A stretch of DNA of 64,000 nt from Forficula auricularia (GCA_024734495.1 JALMQS010000264.1:186001-250000), one strand, 5' to 3'. Shown: positions 20,711-34,065, counted from the stretch's first letter. The notes: generated by a model from the letters alone, not told the origin. Numbers and translations: made by a program.

Positions 20711-23700
20711 TTAGTAGACATAGTTTTGTGACATTATTTGATTAAGTTTTGAACGTTTTAAAAAGTAAATTGAAGTTATTTGTAAAGAGAATTTTATTTT
20801 AAAACTTTTGAAAAAATCATTCTCCCCCTTTTTTTACTTTTTCTCTTTTCTTTTTACGATATTAAAAAGGATTTTCATGCTGAGAAATTTTTATTTCAAA
20901 GAGTTCTTTTTCTCTCTCTCTCTCGGATATAATTCGTATCGAAAGTGATCATGTATCGGACTTTTTTTTCTTCATTCTTCGAAGACAATTTGCCCTTAAA
21001 GCTCTCTCTTTGTGTGGGTGTGGGTGTGTGTGTGTGTGAAGGACGGAAAGTTTAAGCTTTGATTTTTGAACCTTTTAACGATTTCCTTTAGGGAAGTAGA
21101 CGGAAAATAAGTTTTTTTTGACTTGAAAAAATTCTTTCATATCACCTAATTAAAAGTCATTGATTATTTATTCGACATATTAGGAATTTCCTTTAAAAAT
21201 TGAAAGATTAACTAAAAATTAATAATTTTTCAAATTTTCATGTTTTTATTTATTTATATTATTTATTAACAATAAATGATTGTATAAATAATTATTTTTC
21301 TTAATTGTTTATATTGTTGATACATACGTAACAATGAATCTTGGAATATAACCTAATAAGAATACAAAAATATTTAAATTTATTTATTAATAATAAACAC
21401 AATATTTTGACCCACTTAGAATTCAAAAAATCATGAAATCATTTGTTAGACATTTTTATGTAGTATTTTAATAAGTAAACAGCAACCAGATATATTATTA
21501 TCGTCCTTAAGGGATATTTGATAATCAGTGTAAACACGTTCTGCCCCCTTTGACGCCCTTAGGGGGCGGATTTCGAAATTTACTTTCTAGCTAAGCCCCT
21601 ATGTTCTAGAAGTAATAATCCTCTCCAAATTTCATCTTTGTATGTTCAGTGGTTTTGGCTATTTTAATATGATAAGTGCGGGAGTTTGTCGGGGGTTGTT
21701 TATATTTATATACCTATAGATTAGTAAAATGTTCAACACCTAGGCATGGAATTATTAATTTTTAGGAATTTTCGTGATTTCTTGAAACACATTTTTTTCA
21801 TTAAATCAATCGCCAGATGGTAAAAAATCGCCTCAGACAGAGAATCAAAATTTTGACTTACGACTGTATGATTGGTTGGTTTTGCTTAGTTTACTATCTG
21901 ATATCTAACTCTATAGTTAAGTTATTCTGGATGTCATCTTTCAGTTAGTAGGAACGTTTCTCAAAAATTATAGTTTATCAATATTTCCAGCTTAAAAGAA
22001 ACAACAACAAATCAATTATATTATTGATATTATTGACACGTGACAATTGCACGTGATTTAAACATAACCTATAAATTTGACAAACCGATGAATATTTTGC
22101 AATTTTATTCTTTTCTACAATCATCAGAGTTAAATATTAAATTAAATAAATCGGAGATTCACTTGTGTGGACATTTTAACTTTCTAGGTCTGTTGGTTTA
22201 CCATGCTAAAACAACAACTGGCAACAATTACGCCGGGAATGGATTGCCTAACAACAATTTATATGATAATAATCTTCAAGGAACAACAAACAGAATGTCT
22301 GTAGTTTCGAATATCTGCATAGAAGATCCGAAATAGAAAACGAGAATAAACGAAACGACAATACCATATGTTCAAATTGGATTTAATTAAAACGACGACC
22401 AACGCAAATGAACTTTGCTGGTTGCTTGACCTTCTTTCTTAAGTTGGTTGTTTGCCTTGCCTTTCCGGCCCTTTGCAATTTCTTTTCTTTCTTTTTTATT
22501 AATCCACCCGACCCCCCCCCCCCCCCATTTCTCTGTCATTTCTTTTCAAATATCCCAGTTGCAAATTCTAGAATACACTCCTTTTCTATTTCATTTTCAT
22601 TTAAATTAACTTTCCAGGATTTTCAGATAAGCATTTAAATAAATAATGCTTAATTATTATTATTATTATTATTTTTATCTCTATTCAGCGTCGTTTCTCT
22701 GGATGAAGATGAACACCAGCCAAAATCGTCCGTCCGTCCGCCTTAAACCAATTAAAAAAGAGCGAGACCGCCAGATGTTGCTGCTACTGCTACTATTACT
22801 GTTACTACTAGTATTACTCTTGCTGTTGCTGCCACCCATCCAACCATCTAAACCGACCAAACGAAATCCAATAAAATTTTTACAAATATATATATAGTAA
22901 TTGAATTCCACGCTTTTATTAAAACAACTTTATGAAATAAATAGAAAAGTTTCGAACAGTTTATCTCTACTGACACCCATGAGTATTCAAATAATTCCTC
23001 AAAAGAAAATATTTAATAATAAAAATAAATAAATAAATAGGGTAGCCAATGGGAAACCACCCCTTTGAAAAATATGCCCAGGAAAATTACAATGGAGATG
23101 ATGCTCTCCAGAGTAATCGTCGACGCTCGGAATCGAGTATGGTATTTCAGGAAGAAATAAATAAATAATGACATTTAAAGTAGTGAAAAACTTTCAGTAG
23201 GTAGAAATTAATTGTATGTAAAATAGAAGATATCAATTGTAATTGTAGTTTTAGGTCTTATTTAATTGATTATATTTATTTTATTTTAGATAACTCACTA
23301 AATAAACTCTCCATGAGAAAATATTCTTATTAGATTTAGAAGACGTGAAATAATAAATAATGTTGAATTTATAAATATATACCTACATATGATATGGTTT
23401 AAATAGTTGATTAAAATTTGAAATGAAATATGTGACTTATCCCAGTTGATCCATCGAGAAAAACAAATATATCAACAATATAAAAATAAACAAATAATAC
23501 ATCATGGATATATGGATATTATATATAGAAATATATATATATCCCTAATATATTATTTTTTATATTGTTTATTTTTTAATTTGTTTAATTTTATATTGTT
23601 ATAAATTAACTTCTTTATAATGAATTTGAATATTTTGCTATTAGGCCTGGATTCTGATCCATCTAAAGTGAAGGTATGAACAAACTCAGTAAAGTTTAGT

Positions 23701-24734
23701 TTTTGATTTCAAATGACTAATTCTCTATTCCTAGTCAGCTGTTGAAAACATACAAATAGATAAAAATATCGAAAGGTAAGAAGCTTGTTGGATGGGTGAT
23801 CGAGTCAGCTAGCATCTGCTTTTGGCTTATTACTTACACTCTATCATAATATAGACTGATATATTCTAGATAATATGGAGAATGCTAGGATTTAAAGAGA
23901 CGCCTGGGAATAGGGTAAACCTTAACCAATCTTCCGATTCGGTTGCATAACTTCACGGGGCGCCCATTCTTTGTGCTCGTTTCAGTCTAATATATATTTA
24001 CTATGGATATTTATATTAACCTAAAAAGAAGATATAGGCAATGCTTTTAAAAGATTAAATATAAATCAAATTACTTATACTACCTAAGTACAAGACACTT
24101 TTTAAAATATTTCTAAAAATTTTAAACCTCTTCTACTCTCAGCAATAATATTTTATTTTATCTTTTGTTAATTTCATCTCCAAGAAAATCTGTTTCATTG
24201 TTTATTTTCAAAATATTTATTTGTTTATAGTTGTTTTATTTTCATTTCTTAAAGCAACTATTTTTTGAAAATTTCTTAAACTTCCATTAATAAAGGGAAA
24301 ATTTTTGGATTTTGAATAAACATTGCAAGATTGTTTTTTTATAAAATATTTGAATTTAATTATAAAACAATACATTTTTCAATATATTATAATATGGTTT
24401 AGGTTGAATCCAAATCGTGTATTTGTGTGGTGAAATTGGTTTGAAAAATTGTAGTTAGATTATTGATTGATTTTGACTTTGACGTGGAATAAATCTGGCC
24501 TCAAGACACAATGGGCCAATCGGCTGGGCTGACCATTATCAAAGGACTCTGCAAACATCCGGGAGACGAAAAAGAGAGAGAGAAGATACGCCGTCATAAT
24601 CGAAAAATACTTTTTTTATTTTTTATTTTTATTCTTTATTCCACCCACACACAATCGATACATTCATCGTGATTTTGTTTTTCAGATAACCTTTTTTTTT
24701 ATTAATTAAAACTTTCCTCAATATTTCTTTAAAT
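20711..24734. other. Long AT-rich spacer with scattered repeats
   Basis: (GT)n at 21012-21038, TAT/TTA triplets at 22655-22675 and CTG/CTA-type triplets at 22778-22832. A higher-GC repeat-like segment at 21540-21720 resembles dispersed insect repeats. A 98-residue frame at 22040-22336 begins with GTG, matches no family I know and has no splice support. A short block at 23040-23160 is bordered by AATAAATAAATA on both sides, as after a short insertion. Confidence 0.45.
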
Positions 24735-25757
24735 CCTTATTATATTAAAAGAGCAATTCTTGTATATAGAATCGGTTTCGCGAAAACGGCTCTAACGATT
24801 TGGTTGAAATTCACGGGTTAGGGGGTTGTTTTTGATGGGGTTTTTATTAATTCAAATAATTATTTACAGGTTGCATCGTAGATAAAAATGTATAGGTAAT
24901 TACATTTTTATTCAATTAACTTTTAATAATTAATTGTTAATTTTACATCCCACAAATAATTCATTACAAATATTATTTTATATTAAAAGTAGAAAATTTA
25001 ATTAATTAAAAATATATTTCTATTTTCTATAAAATAATTTATTAGAATATCAATTTCATTCTCTTAAAAAATCCGACAATTCGAAGGATCGTACCTCCTT
25101 CTTCAGGATTTAAAAGGGTCAACGAAAGAACCTCTCGGTGTATATTAATTTTATTTTTAATTACAATTAATATCAAAACTTTGTGCTCAGAGATAATAAG
25201 TCTTGATGATGGCCATAGCGAGTGTAAACTTTGGCAAAAATATAAATTAAATTTTATTTCAATTTTAGTATTATATTTTGGCTGCGAATAAAAATAGACA
25301 TTTTTAACCTGAATTTAAAATTAAAAATAATATTAATATACTAGCTGACGCCTGGGCCTTCGGCTTATTAGAATACGTATTAAAACAGTAAATGAATTAT
25401 ATATTACTTGTCAAAATTGTTCCTTTAACCAAAAATAATATTGACAGTTGAAAGATTTCCAAAAAGCTACTATCGCCCATCTTGTTTGTTTGCTTTACCC
25501 CCCAGAGAGGCGCTGGCGTTGTTTCCTCGAAAAAAATATTTTTACATGCCACAGGTGTGATATCTATAAAAACACTATATATAAAAACACTCGTGTATTT
25601 GAATGGAATGTTGTGTGAAAATTTCAAAGAAATCGGTGAAGAACTTTCAGAGATCCTTCAACGTATCACTTAAGCGTAACAGTACATTTCTATTTATATA
25701 TGTTGCATTTAACTGAAGCAAAAAATTACCGAGCATGGCTCGATGTTCGAGGTACTA
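24735..25757 (+). mobile_element. Helitron-like element interrupted by other repeats
   Basis: The left end CTTATTATATTAAAAGAGCA, the motif GAAAACGGCTCTAACGATTT and the right-end hairpin ACCGAGCATGGCTCGATG with GAGGTACTA match the 1313-1756 family. The middle holds a decayed family B hammerhead relic (25066-25112) and the end of another Helitron (25341). Confidence 0.55.
25341..25366 (-). mobile_element. Helitron 3' terminus on minus strand
   Basis: On the minus strand the sequence reads AAGCCGAAGGCCCAGGCG then TCAGCTAG, followed by TATA. The CTAG end after a GC-rich block matches the canonical terminus at 51517-51545, but its hairpin is degraded. Confidence 0.5.
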
Positions 25758-26650
25758 TATATATAATATGTTTATATAGCTATAATCAAAAAATAAAATT
25801 CTGGTTCTAATTCAATTTACACCAGTGCGTGTTTTGTATATTTTACAAAAAAATTATAAAAAATAATCCAAGTAACAGAAAAAAAAGTATTTAAATGAAA
25901 TACTAGCTATTGACCTACATACCTTTAAAAAGTTAATTTGTGTAAATTAATAAATAAATAAACAAATACTCTTTTGAAAATAAATATTTTTTTTCCCATT
26001 TCGAACATTTTAATTCCATTTGATTGTAAACCCTAAAATAAATAAATAAATAAAATATACCGGAGGGAATCAATCGGCCGGATAAATTGGAACTTAATGA
26101 ATTCTTTGTGATCAATGGTTAACTTTTTTCCAAATATTATATATACACGGAATTATATTCATCGAAATATGTTTACCAATGCGTGAAGTTTTCTTAAACA
26201 TCAGAGTAATAGTCGTTAACGAAATTAATGATTAATAGTTATGGAGAGATATATATTTATATCCATCAAATAGAGATTTTTTAACAATTTAATGAATAAT
26301 GATTTTTTTTATTAACATTATTTATTTATTAACTTTAGTGATTACAATCAAATCGAAAAAATAATTATTTGCTAATCTTTATTCTAAAATTTTACTTTGA
26401 AACTAATAATTCAAAAATTTCAATAATGATATTAATGCCTTTATTTAGTTTGATTTTTGAATTTTCACTATATATCAGAATTTCAGGAATCGCAAACTCT
26501 ATATTAAACAGGCGATTGGCAATTTTAAACTTCATGTGGAGTTTAATAAATTATTTGGGCTTAAACTAACTGCAAGGGAAGAAATTTTTTATGAGAAACA
26601 GTGGAAATAGTAGATATGATCCCTTTTAGGGTATTAATAAAGTAATATAA
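25758..26650. other. AT-rich spacer
   Basis: No gene or bounded repeat is seen. A TACTAGCTATTGACC word (25902-25916) may be a remnant Helitron end. Confidence 0.45.
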
Positions 26651-26653
26651 AGA

Positions 26654-27302
26654 TACTACAGGAGAGTTGTTTATTTATCAACGTAATAATAGCAATATAA
26701 ACAAATACAAAAGCACGGCCAGCCAGACAACTGGAAGCTCTCATCACAAAGAGTACTTATACACCCACAAAATATATATTATATATTCTTTGTTTAAAAC
26801 TTCAAGAGGTATTCAAAGAAATTACATACTGGATGTTTACAAGGTTGCAATCGTTTTTAGGAACTATTTTTTTAATAATTGGTACTTTGATGGCATATAT
26901 TCATGTAGAAACTTCACCAGTCGTTGAAATATGTAAAAGATTTTGTTGCAGAGGAGTTAAAATCTCGACTAAATGTTAAGTATAGGAGAAAGGGTAGCTG
27001 GTATTAGTGAACTAGATTTGAGACCGGGATCCAAAGAAATCGAAGAGCAAATTCCGATAACTAGTTTTCGATAAAAGGGAATATTATAAAAAAATTTAAC
27101 CTCGACCGGGAATATTTTTTTTTTTTTTAGAGCAAAAAACGATTTTTAAAATTCATTATACTACTATAGGAGAGTTGTTTATTTATCAACGTAACAATAA
27201 CATTATAAACAAATTGAAAAGCACGGCCACCCAGACAACTGGACAACTGGAAGCTCTCATCACAAAGAGTATACACCACAAATATATATATATATATATT
27301 CT
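26654..27302 (+). repeat. Pair of direct repeats of about 140 bp
   Basis: GGAGAGTTGTTTATTTATCA through AGCTCTCATCACAAAGAGTA is present at 26654-26790 and again at 27160-27302, about 505 bp apart. The second copy carries a duplicated ACAACTGG. The pair could be termini of a small LTR-type element, but TG...CA ends are absent. Confidence 0.55.
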
Positions 27303-28019
27303 TTCTTTAATACCAATATAATAGATATATGAAAAATATTGATAAAATTCATATGATAATTTAATGGATTTTGATGAGGCAGTCCAAAGTTCAAAAAAGA
27401 GAGATAGTTATAATTCATTAAACTTGTATCTTGAAGTACTTTTTGAAAACTAGTCTTTGGAAAAGTTTCTACGAGATGCTCATTTCCAAAAAGTATAATA
27501 CTAAATTCATTTTTTGTAAAAAATAAGGTAATGCTGGCTTCATATAACAATTATCTCTGTTTATGATTTCTGATATCAATTTCATGACAAAACCTACTAA
27601 ATCCTAAATCCTTTACTAAAATACACTTAAAAAATAAGTTTTATTCTTAAGATCATTTCCCTCACCTATAAATGTTATACAATTAAAATTATTACTTTTC
27701 TTAACAAGTTGCTAAGAGTAGGTAGATATCATTTTCGTATTTAATAAAAAATAAAAAAATGTTCAAATTAACTTATTTAATCCTCTTCTCATATTTCCCC
27801 CTCTGCAAAGTATTATATAGTTGATTTGATTGTCCGAGAATCGAGAATAATGATATTTAATCCAAGGACTCGACGCTGTTATTGTCAAATTGCAACCCAT
27901 TCTAAAAGGCTCTGCTGAAACTCGAAACTTATTTATCACTTAATATTTGATCAATTCATGCTAATACCTTGATAAGCCCCCTGTAGGTTTCGTTGGTAAA
28001 ATAACTTGAAACACCTGAA
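27303..28019. other. AT-rich spacer with family B debris
   Basis: 27370-27412 shares GATGAGGCAGTCCAAAG and AAAAAAGAGAGATA with 29320-29355. The 96-residue minus frame here is repeat-derived. No gene. Confidence 0.5.
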
Positions 28020-28690
28020 ATAAAGTGGCCCGTAATTCCGGTAGACGGATTAACAATCCTTGCATGTAGCGCTAATAAAATTGCAGCTATTGGGGCCGGG
28101 TTGAATTATGTAGCATGGTTGCTGCTGTTTTTATTTCCCTCATCAGTCGGGAGAGTGTAATGGCTGTGTTTTTAAGACACACTCTGCCTACAGCTGTAAA
28201 CTTTGATGTTCGCTGTTAAAGTGGGGCGCATGCTAATTGCAAAAAAAAGAACTTTGGTGTAGCCCTCGAGACTGGAGCCGAGCCGTGTGCTGGCGATCGG
28301 ATCGATTCCGTATTACGGCAAGCCTGGATTCCCAGAGATTGGAAAATCTTTTTTTTTCTCTCTCTTTTTTTTTCTTTTCTCTATCTATATCCACCCCCGC
28401 ATATAAGCCGCCCCACCCGTTCTTTCTCTTTCGGTATTCTCGGCGAATAGATAGACGAAGAAAGAGAAAAAGAATCGCTACCGCAGCAAAGAGCCGCAGC
28501 CGCAGCATCCGTAGTCTATGTAGTCAGCCAGAGTCAGAGCTTGGCTCGCAATTCGCGAGGAACGCACCCGGAATAACAAACAAGCTGCCTTCTTACCCTT
28601 ACCCTGCACCCACACCCACACACCCACACACACGTACTAGGAATAGAACACCAAGCCAAGCCAGAGGATGAGTATGGCGACTGATTAGTC
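28020..28690. promoter_or_regulatory. Non-repetitive higher-GC stretch, candidate enhancer
   Basis: It has balanced composition without similarity to other parts of the window. It includes ATGCTAATTGCAAA (28230-28243), a POU/homeodomain-like composite, and several CAGCTG- and GATC-type words. The 144-residue frame at 28237-28671 is Arg/Ser/Pro-rich and driven by CT and CA repeats, so I do not call a gene. Conservation is untested. Confidence 0.3.
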
Positions 28691-29284
28691 CCGACAAGAG
28701 ACTTGGGTCATGAATTTTTCATGCCCCGACTTTTCCCCTAAAAGTTAAATTGTACCGCCAATGAATAATTATTCGTGGGTGACACTTAAAAAATCTCTGC
28801 ACTCATGCGCAACAATGATGCCTCATCATTTCCCCCCTCTCTTTTTTTGGGGGGGGGGGGGGTATTTTGTTATAAGCCCATGGGCTGGCTGCTGGACGGT
28901 CGATTAGTTGTGATCAAACCCCCGGAAAGCTTTAAAATATCCCATCCAAGGGAATATTGGATCCCTAATTGTCACAATAAATATTCGGTTATCGTGCTAC
29001 TGCTGTCTATGCATTTTATTATAACGCCAAATCGCTAAAAAAAATTCAATAACGATACGACAAAAAAAATATCTTGCAAAAAAAAAAAATATTACATTAT
29101 TAGAAGAACCTTGGAGAAAAAGAAAATATCTGACGTGGTTGCGAATACACCACGTGACTTTAACATATACATCTAATAATAATATATCTAAATTTCAGAA
29201 AAATCCTAAGAAAATGCATTTGGCGGAACAACTACCTTAACGTCTTAAAAATAATAATAATTTAATACGATTGAAGTAGTTTTT
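28691..29284. other. Spacer
   Basis: It holds a poly-G run (28850-28862) and otherwise AT-rich sequence. No gene is supported. Confidence 0.5.
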
Positions 29285-29760
29285 GGAGACCGACTGATAA
29301 GCGAATTTAATGAATTTTGATTAGGCAGTCCAAGGTTCAAAAAAGAGAGATAATTATGGTATAACTATCTTTTTTATTCAAAACCGACATTCCGGAGGTT
29401 TATTCCCTCCTTCTTCAGGGTCTGTAATCAATTAAAATGGGATTTTACCATCATTATCATCAAGCCTATCACAAATAGATTTAATATAATTCACACATGT
29501 ATATACATTTCAGTCAGTGAAGGAAATACAATGTGACATTCTTCTCTGTCTCCCATCTATCTCAGTGACAGCAACAATATTATACAGTATTTCATAGTGT
29601 AGTGATGATTCGCAAATTCGAGATACACATATATATATATAGAATTTATTTGTGACAGTCTTGATGATAATGATGGCCAAATCCCATTTTAATTGCTGAT
29701 TACAGACCCTTTAATTTGAATCTTGGACTGCCTCATCAAAATCCATATAATAGTTTTACC
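29285..29760. mobile_element. Hammerhead element family B, inverted and decayed
   Basis: The left part has GATTAGGCAGTCC and a minus-strand hammerhead relic (29385-29431) where GAAAC became GGAATG. The right part mirrors it: ATGATGGCCAAATCCCATTT and GGACTGCCTCATCAAAATCC (29733-29752). The core mutation suggests loss of activity. Confidence 0.6.
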
Positions 29761-29821
29761 CGTTGTTGAAATATTTTAATAAAAGAATGGACACACTTTA
29801 ATTTTTCTCCTGTATAATTAC

Positions 29822-30326
29822 CAGGGAGATAGGGAGTGCCTGTAAGCTTAGAACTTAGGCGAGAAAATTGTCTCCTGAAGCGAGGGGAAGAAGAACCTCG
29901 ACCGCCATCTTGCATAGTTCAAAACATTGCCAAACATAACGTTATCAAATGAGAAATACATGTTTAACAAAGAGCTAATACTCTCATATAAGCACGTTTT
30001 TCTTTAATATAAAATACAGTATATGTTCCTAGGACTATTTTGTCTATATTCATCTTATTTTAATGTGAAATAAATTTAATTAATTTCAATTTATTTTAGA
30101 TATCTGTAAAAATAAAAAAACTATAATTTAAAATAGTTCTTTTATTAGTTTCTTTATTTAGGTGACCTTATAATTTTGAAAATCGAAAGTAAAATGATAT
30201 ATATTTTAGTACAGGACCACATGGAAATCTCAATGTTTTGAAAGATCCAAGATGGCGGACTGTGAGTCAGCGGTGAAGTAGGCAGGCGACACTTTTCTAG
30301 CCATATGCTCTCTCCCTATCTCACTG
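29822..30326. mobile_element. hAT non-autonomous element, 505 bp
   Basis: Ends CAGGGAGATAGGGAG and CTCCCTATCTCACTG are flanked by a perfect 8 bp duplication ATAATTAC (29814-29821 and 30327-30334). Inverted arms of about 115 bp include CCGCCATCTTG and its mirror CAAGATGGCGG. No transposase frame. Confidence 0.9.
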
Positions 30327-30334
30327 ATAATTAC

Positions 30335-31123
30335 AAATATTTCTTCAAATTACGCACGATAAAGTAAAAAAAAATTGTGAGAAATCAGATAAAGTGAAGT
30401 AGGTAGTTAAGAAGAAAAGAAAGAAAAAGGAATTCGATTTTGAAAGAATGAAGACGAGTGTACACATTGTGTGTGTCACATTTGATAAAATGAGTTAAGC
30501 GAACTGAACTCTCTCGTCGATTGCGGAAACTTTTCTCGGAAAGTTTGAACAACTCTTGGTCCATTCAAGCGCAACTAGCAAATATCTAATTACCCTTAGA
30601 TTGGATGGAACGACCCCCCGAAAAGGACCCGAAACCGGGAAAAACAAACGACACAGCGAAAGCTTGCTTGGCTGATTTTCCTCCAACACGACATTTCATT
30701 CAATCTTGATAAGAGAGCCCGGAGGGACTTTCGGTGCCCACTTCACACTCTTCTTCACAGAAATGAAAATATCTACATCAGCGTCAAAGGCAAAATATAA
30801 TAAAAAACGAATCAGGGGAGAAATATTCGTGTACAGCTGTTTTTTGCTTTGAATTATGAGTGTTCAAATGGCAGGAAGGCAGGCAGTCGTGCAGAGCCCT
30901 CGGCCAAATACTCCAGAGATGTGCAGAATTTGCCCAGCAAGCCCAGCCAGCAGCTGCACAGTTAAATTGGCCCTGTCCTCGATTCGATCGTATCAGCCAA
31001 ATACCCGTACAATCCACCCACCGATACATTCCAATTCCAATACAGTAGCGAGAAATTTCCCAATCTGCGCTTGTCTCATAAATCAACAATTGTCGACATT
31101 GTTAGATGATTGTTGCTATAGCA
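30335..31123. other. Spacer with a non-repetitive higher-GC block
   Basis: 30480-31070 has balanced composition and no second copy in the window. Overlapping short frames on both strands (for example 30856-31149) show no recognisable protein. Possibly conserved non-coding DNA. Confidence 0.3.
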
Positions 31124-31737
31124 TTAATTATTTAACACAATTTAAATAACAATTGTTAATTATTAACATAACAATTAAAAGATAACAATTAAAGAAATTA
31201 ATTTAAAAGATTTATTTATATAATAATAATCGAAATATTCAAGGTAAATCAAAACCGGAAATTCTGAGAGAGAAACAATTAATTACTTGGGTTATCTATC
31301 AGCCTGATGTATTTATTTATTTATTTCGTAGAGCAAGCAAGATATAATAAGTCAAGGAATATTAATTACAAAAGATAAAATAAAGATAAAACATAAAATA
31401 CAAAATAATTAATATATTCATTGTTTTACAAGGTGATTGGGTTATCAGCTCAATATACGTATTTTCATTCACTTTAGGCAGCCGTCATTACTAGCGTTTT
31501 TTCTCAAAAATTACTAAACCGATTTTTTTTTATTTTCACTTTATACCAAGAATTACTATGTTCCTTGTTGTCTATAGATTTTTTGATTGTGAGAAAAGTT
31601 ATTCAAGTTTGTTCGAAATGTTTTAGGAATCTAAAGGTCGAGAATTTGATCTTAAGGTACTTCAGTCGTGTTTTTATTAATAAATAGCGTTTAGATATAT
31701 TTTTTAAATATCTTTTGAGTAATTATAAATAAACATT

Positions 31738-31865
31738 TTTTTTAATGATATTGACACCAAAAAGGTGCAATCTCTATATAGTCCGTGGTCGATCCCTGCA
31801 TCATGAAAATAAGAAGCGATTTAGGGAATAGGCCGGAGTCGAAGGTACCTGTGGATGCAGGTTTT
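31738..31865 (-). mobile_element. SINE A-like fragment, diverged
   Basis: A TTTTTTTTAATGATATTGA tail followed by AAAAGGTGCAATCTCTATAT is related to SINE A in the same orientation as 40718-41089. The rest is diverged. Confidence 0.5.
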
Positions 31866-32084
31866 GAAAGACTGAAAATTATTAATATACATTAAAAATG
31901 CAAATGCAACACAAATGTTTAATGTTTTCATATAGATTCTGTATTAGGGCAATTATACACCAAAAAACGGTTTTAAAGATGCATTTAAATATAAATAAAT
32001 TAATAAATTATTATATAAATAAATTTTTCATTTTTCAAAATTTTCTATGTATAAATCTTAATTTGTAACTAATTTGAAATATTT

Positions 32085-32135
32085 GTGATAGACTGATGAT
32101 GAAGGCAATGCCTTCGAAACTATAGTCTCTAGAAA
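32085..32135 (+). ncRNA. Hammerhead ribozyme motif, family D
   Basis: Core CTGATGA (32093-32099), stem II GAAGGC (32101-32106)/GCCTTC (32110-32115) with an AAT loop, GAA (32116-32118), palindrome ACTATAGT (32119-32126), and GTC site ending at 32127. Stem I pairs AGAT with its complement TCTA (four pairs). The downstream AACAGAAGACTCTCTCATTT distinguishes it from family A. A remnant of that tail lies at 53400-53450. Confidence 0.8.
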
Positions 32136-32302
32136 TAATTAAAAATTATTTTATTTAAAAAACAGAAGACTCTCTCATTTTATTTTATTTTTAACCTAAA
32201 ATATATAAATAAATCTTTTAAATTAATTTCTTTAATTATTATCTATTAATTGTTATATTAATAATTAACAATTGTTATTTAAATGGTGTTAAATAATTAA
32301 TA

Positions 32303-33086
32303 ATAATAAATAATAAATAATATAAATAAATATAAAAAAAAAACATAAATATTTGAAGTGTTGCGTTTTTTTGACGGGCAGTGTATGTATATATTAGTAT
32401 ATTAGTATTACCTATATCTTACTTTTGATTTTAGATTGCTATTGAATCAAGGTAAGTGAAAACCGTATGGTGTACATAGAACAGGCCTGAATAAGCAGAT
32501 ATTAAAAGTAGAAGTGGAATTTATAAAAATATTTTCTTATGAATAGTAGTAATAGTAATAGTAGAAGTGTAGTTGATATCAGCAAAGTAATTTCAATGGT
32601 TTAAGTATTAATCGGTTCTCTCTTTCTCTCTATCTCTCTGGTTGGTTTCGGTTTAATTTTAATTAACTCTTTGCTTGTTCTAGGATTATGCCACTGTTTG
32701 GATTTGCAGAGATTCAAAACTTCTTAAATTTTCCCCGGAACCTCTATTGGGGGGGAGGGGGGGGGGTTGTGAAATGAAATTTATTCAACTCCTTCGTGGA
32801 ATAAATGGAATGTAAATCGTTTGAAATAAATTTATAATCTAATTATTAACTTAAGGGGAGAATTAAATGTAATGTATAGTCAATGTCAAAAGTTATATAT
32901 ATTGACAAAACTCTCAATTTGCATATATAGAAGGAAAAATAAATAATCAACAATGAAAAAAATATTTGTATAATCAAGTTAGTAACGATATTTAGTTTGA
33001 AAAAATATTTTTGATGATAAAAATAAAACTTTTGATCTGGAATTGGATTGTCGAAAGCTTGAATTGAATAGTGGAGGGTGATATTG
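32303..33086. other. AT-rich spacer
   Basis: It contains a G-rich run (32751-32766) and (CT)n-like sequence (32619-32640). A splice-donor-like CAAGGTAAGTG (32448-32458) has no supporting exon. Confidence 0.45.
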
Positions 33087-33094
33087 GTATATAT

Positions 33095-33862
33095 CAGTGG
33101 TTCCCAACCTTTGGTGGCCCATCGCCCCTTTCTGGAGGTTTACTAACACCTATCGCCCCCCTTTTCATTTTCATTGTATGCCCAAAGTGTAAATAATAAA
33201 GCAGTTGTATTATTTTAAACAATTTTATTATCGTATATAAAAAGAACCAAAGCAGTTTTATTCGGTTCGAAATATTGAAGCCTGCCTATTTTCTAGAAAT
33301 TACTCTCTTGGAAAATTCCCACGCAAAGTCGAAATTTAGAAAAACCCCAATCAATGAATTTATTATTGACATCTGGTGTTTCCTTCAGTTAAAAAGCCTT
33401 CCGACAGGACTTAATCTCTTAACCCAAAATATGACAAATATAAATTAAATCTTTTGAGGTTCAAAAAGTGGGAATTGTAAAGTCCCACCATCCTATTGTC
33501 AAATAAGGCATGTTCCAGCATAAAAGGACATACCGCCTGCTACTCCAAAATATTACCATTAAAAAGAATTATATTATTATCAAGAAAAAAATACTCTAAA
33601 TGCCGCGTTAACAACAGTGTTTCTTTGTAACTTATTATAAATTTAAATATTTTTTCTAAAAAATATTAATTTAACATTATTTATATTTGAGAATGAAAAT
33701 TACATTTAACAACTCGAGAGGGAATTTATTTGCACGTGAGGGTATTTTAATTCCCCCCCTTGAATATTCATCGCCCCCCAATCGCCCCCTACTCAATTAT
33801 CGCCCCCTGATAACCCAAAACGCCCGCTTGGGGGGCGATCGCCCCGAGGTTGGGTACCACTA
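33095..33862. mobile_element. hAT non-autonomous element, 768 bp
   Basis: It begins CAGTGGTTCCCAACCTTTGG and ends AGGTTGGGTACCACTA, the classical hAT terminus. It is flanked by a perfect 8 bp duplication GTATATAT (33087-33094 and 33863-33870). The subterminal regions carry repeated ATCGCCCC words on both sides, likely transposase-binding repeats. The interior has no intact frame. Confidence 0.9.
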
Positions 33863-34065
33863 GTATATATGTTCATTTCTAAAATATTCAAGTTTCCTAA
33901 TGATTAGTTTTCTAATTTGAAAGCCAAGTTTGTTATTCTAGAGCTGGGATTCCCCAGGAAAACACTATTTTTGTTTTTTGATAGGATTTTTAAAAGGAAA
34001 ATATCAAATTAAACGATTTTTAATATTGTTAACAGTTGCTTTAAAAATCCATTGTTATCATATAT

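Larger units (their letters stand above)
31124..32302. mobile_element. Element with about 100 bp inverted ends containing a hammerhead
   Basis: The left arm (31124-31219), with AATTTAAATAACAATTGTTA, is mirrored at 32202-32302. Between them lie a SINE-like fragment (31738-31865) and an intact hammerhead (32085-32135). It is unclear whether the arms and hammerhead belong to one element or to nested ones. Confidence 0.5.

Noticed and set aside
22040..22336. 98-residue frame that looks less biased than most
   Set aside because: It starts with GTG, has no homology I can name and no splice signals nearby. I cannot support it as an exon, though a protein search would be worthwhile.
28237..28671. 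Longest uninterrupted plus-strand frame (144 residues)
   Set aside because: Its composition is dominated by Arg, Ser, Pro and Phe from CT and CA runs. There is no recognisable domain and an overlapping minus-strand frame is equally open. Not a supported gene.
32448..32458. Strong splice-donor-like CAAGGTAAGTG
   Set aside because: No open frame or acceptor can be linked to it. Isolated matches are expected in 64 kb.
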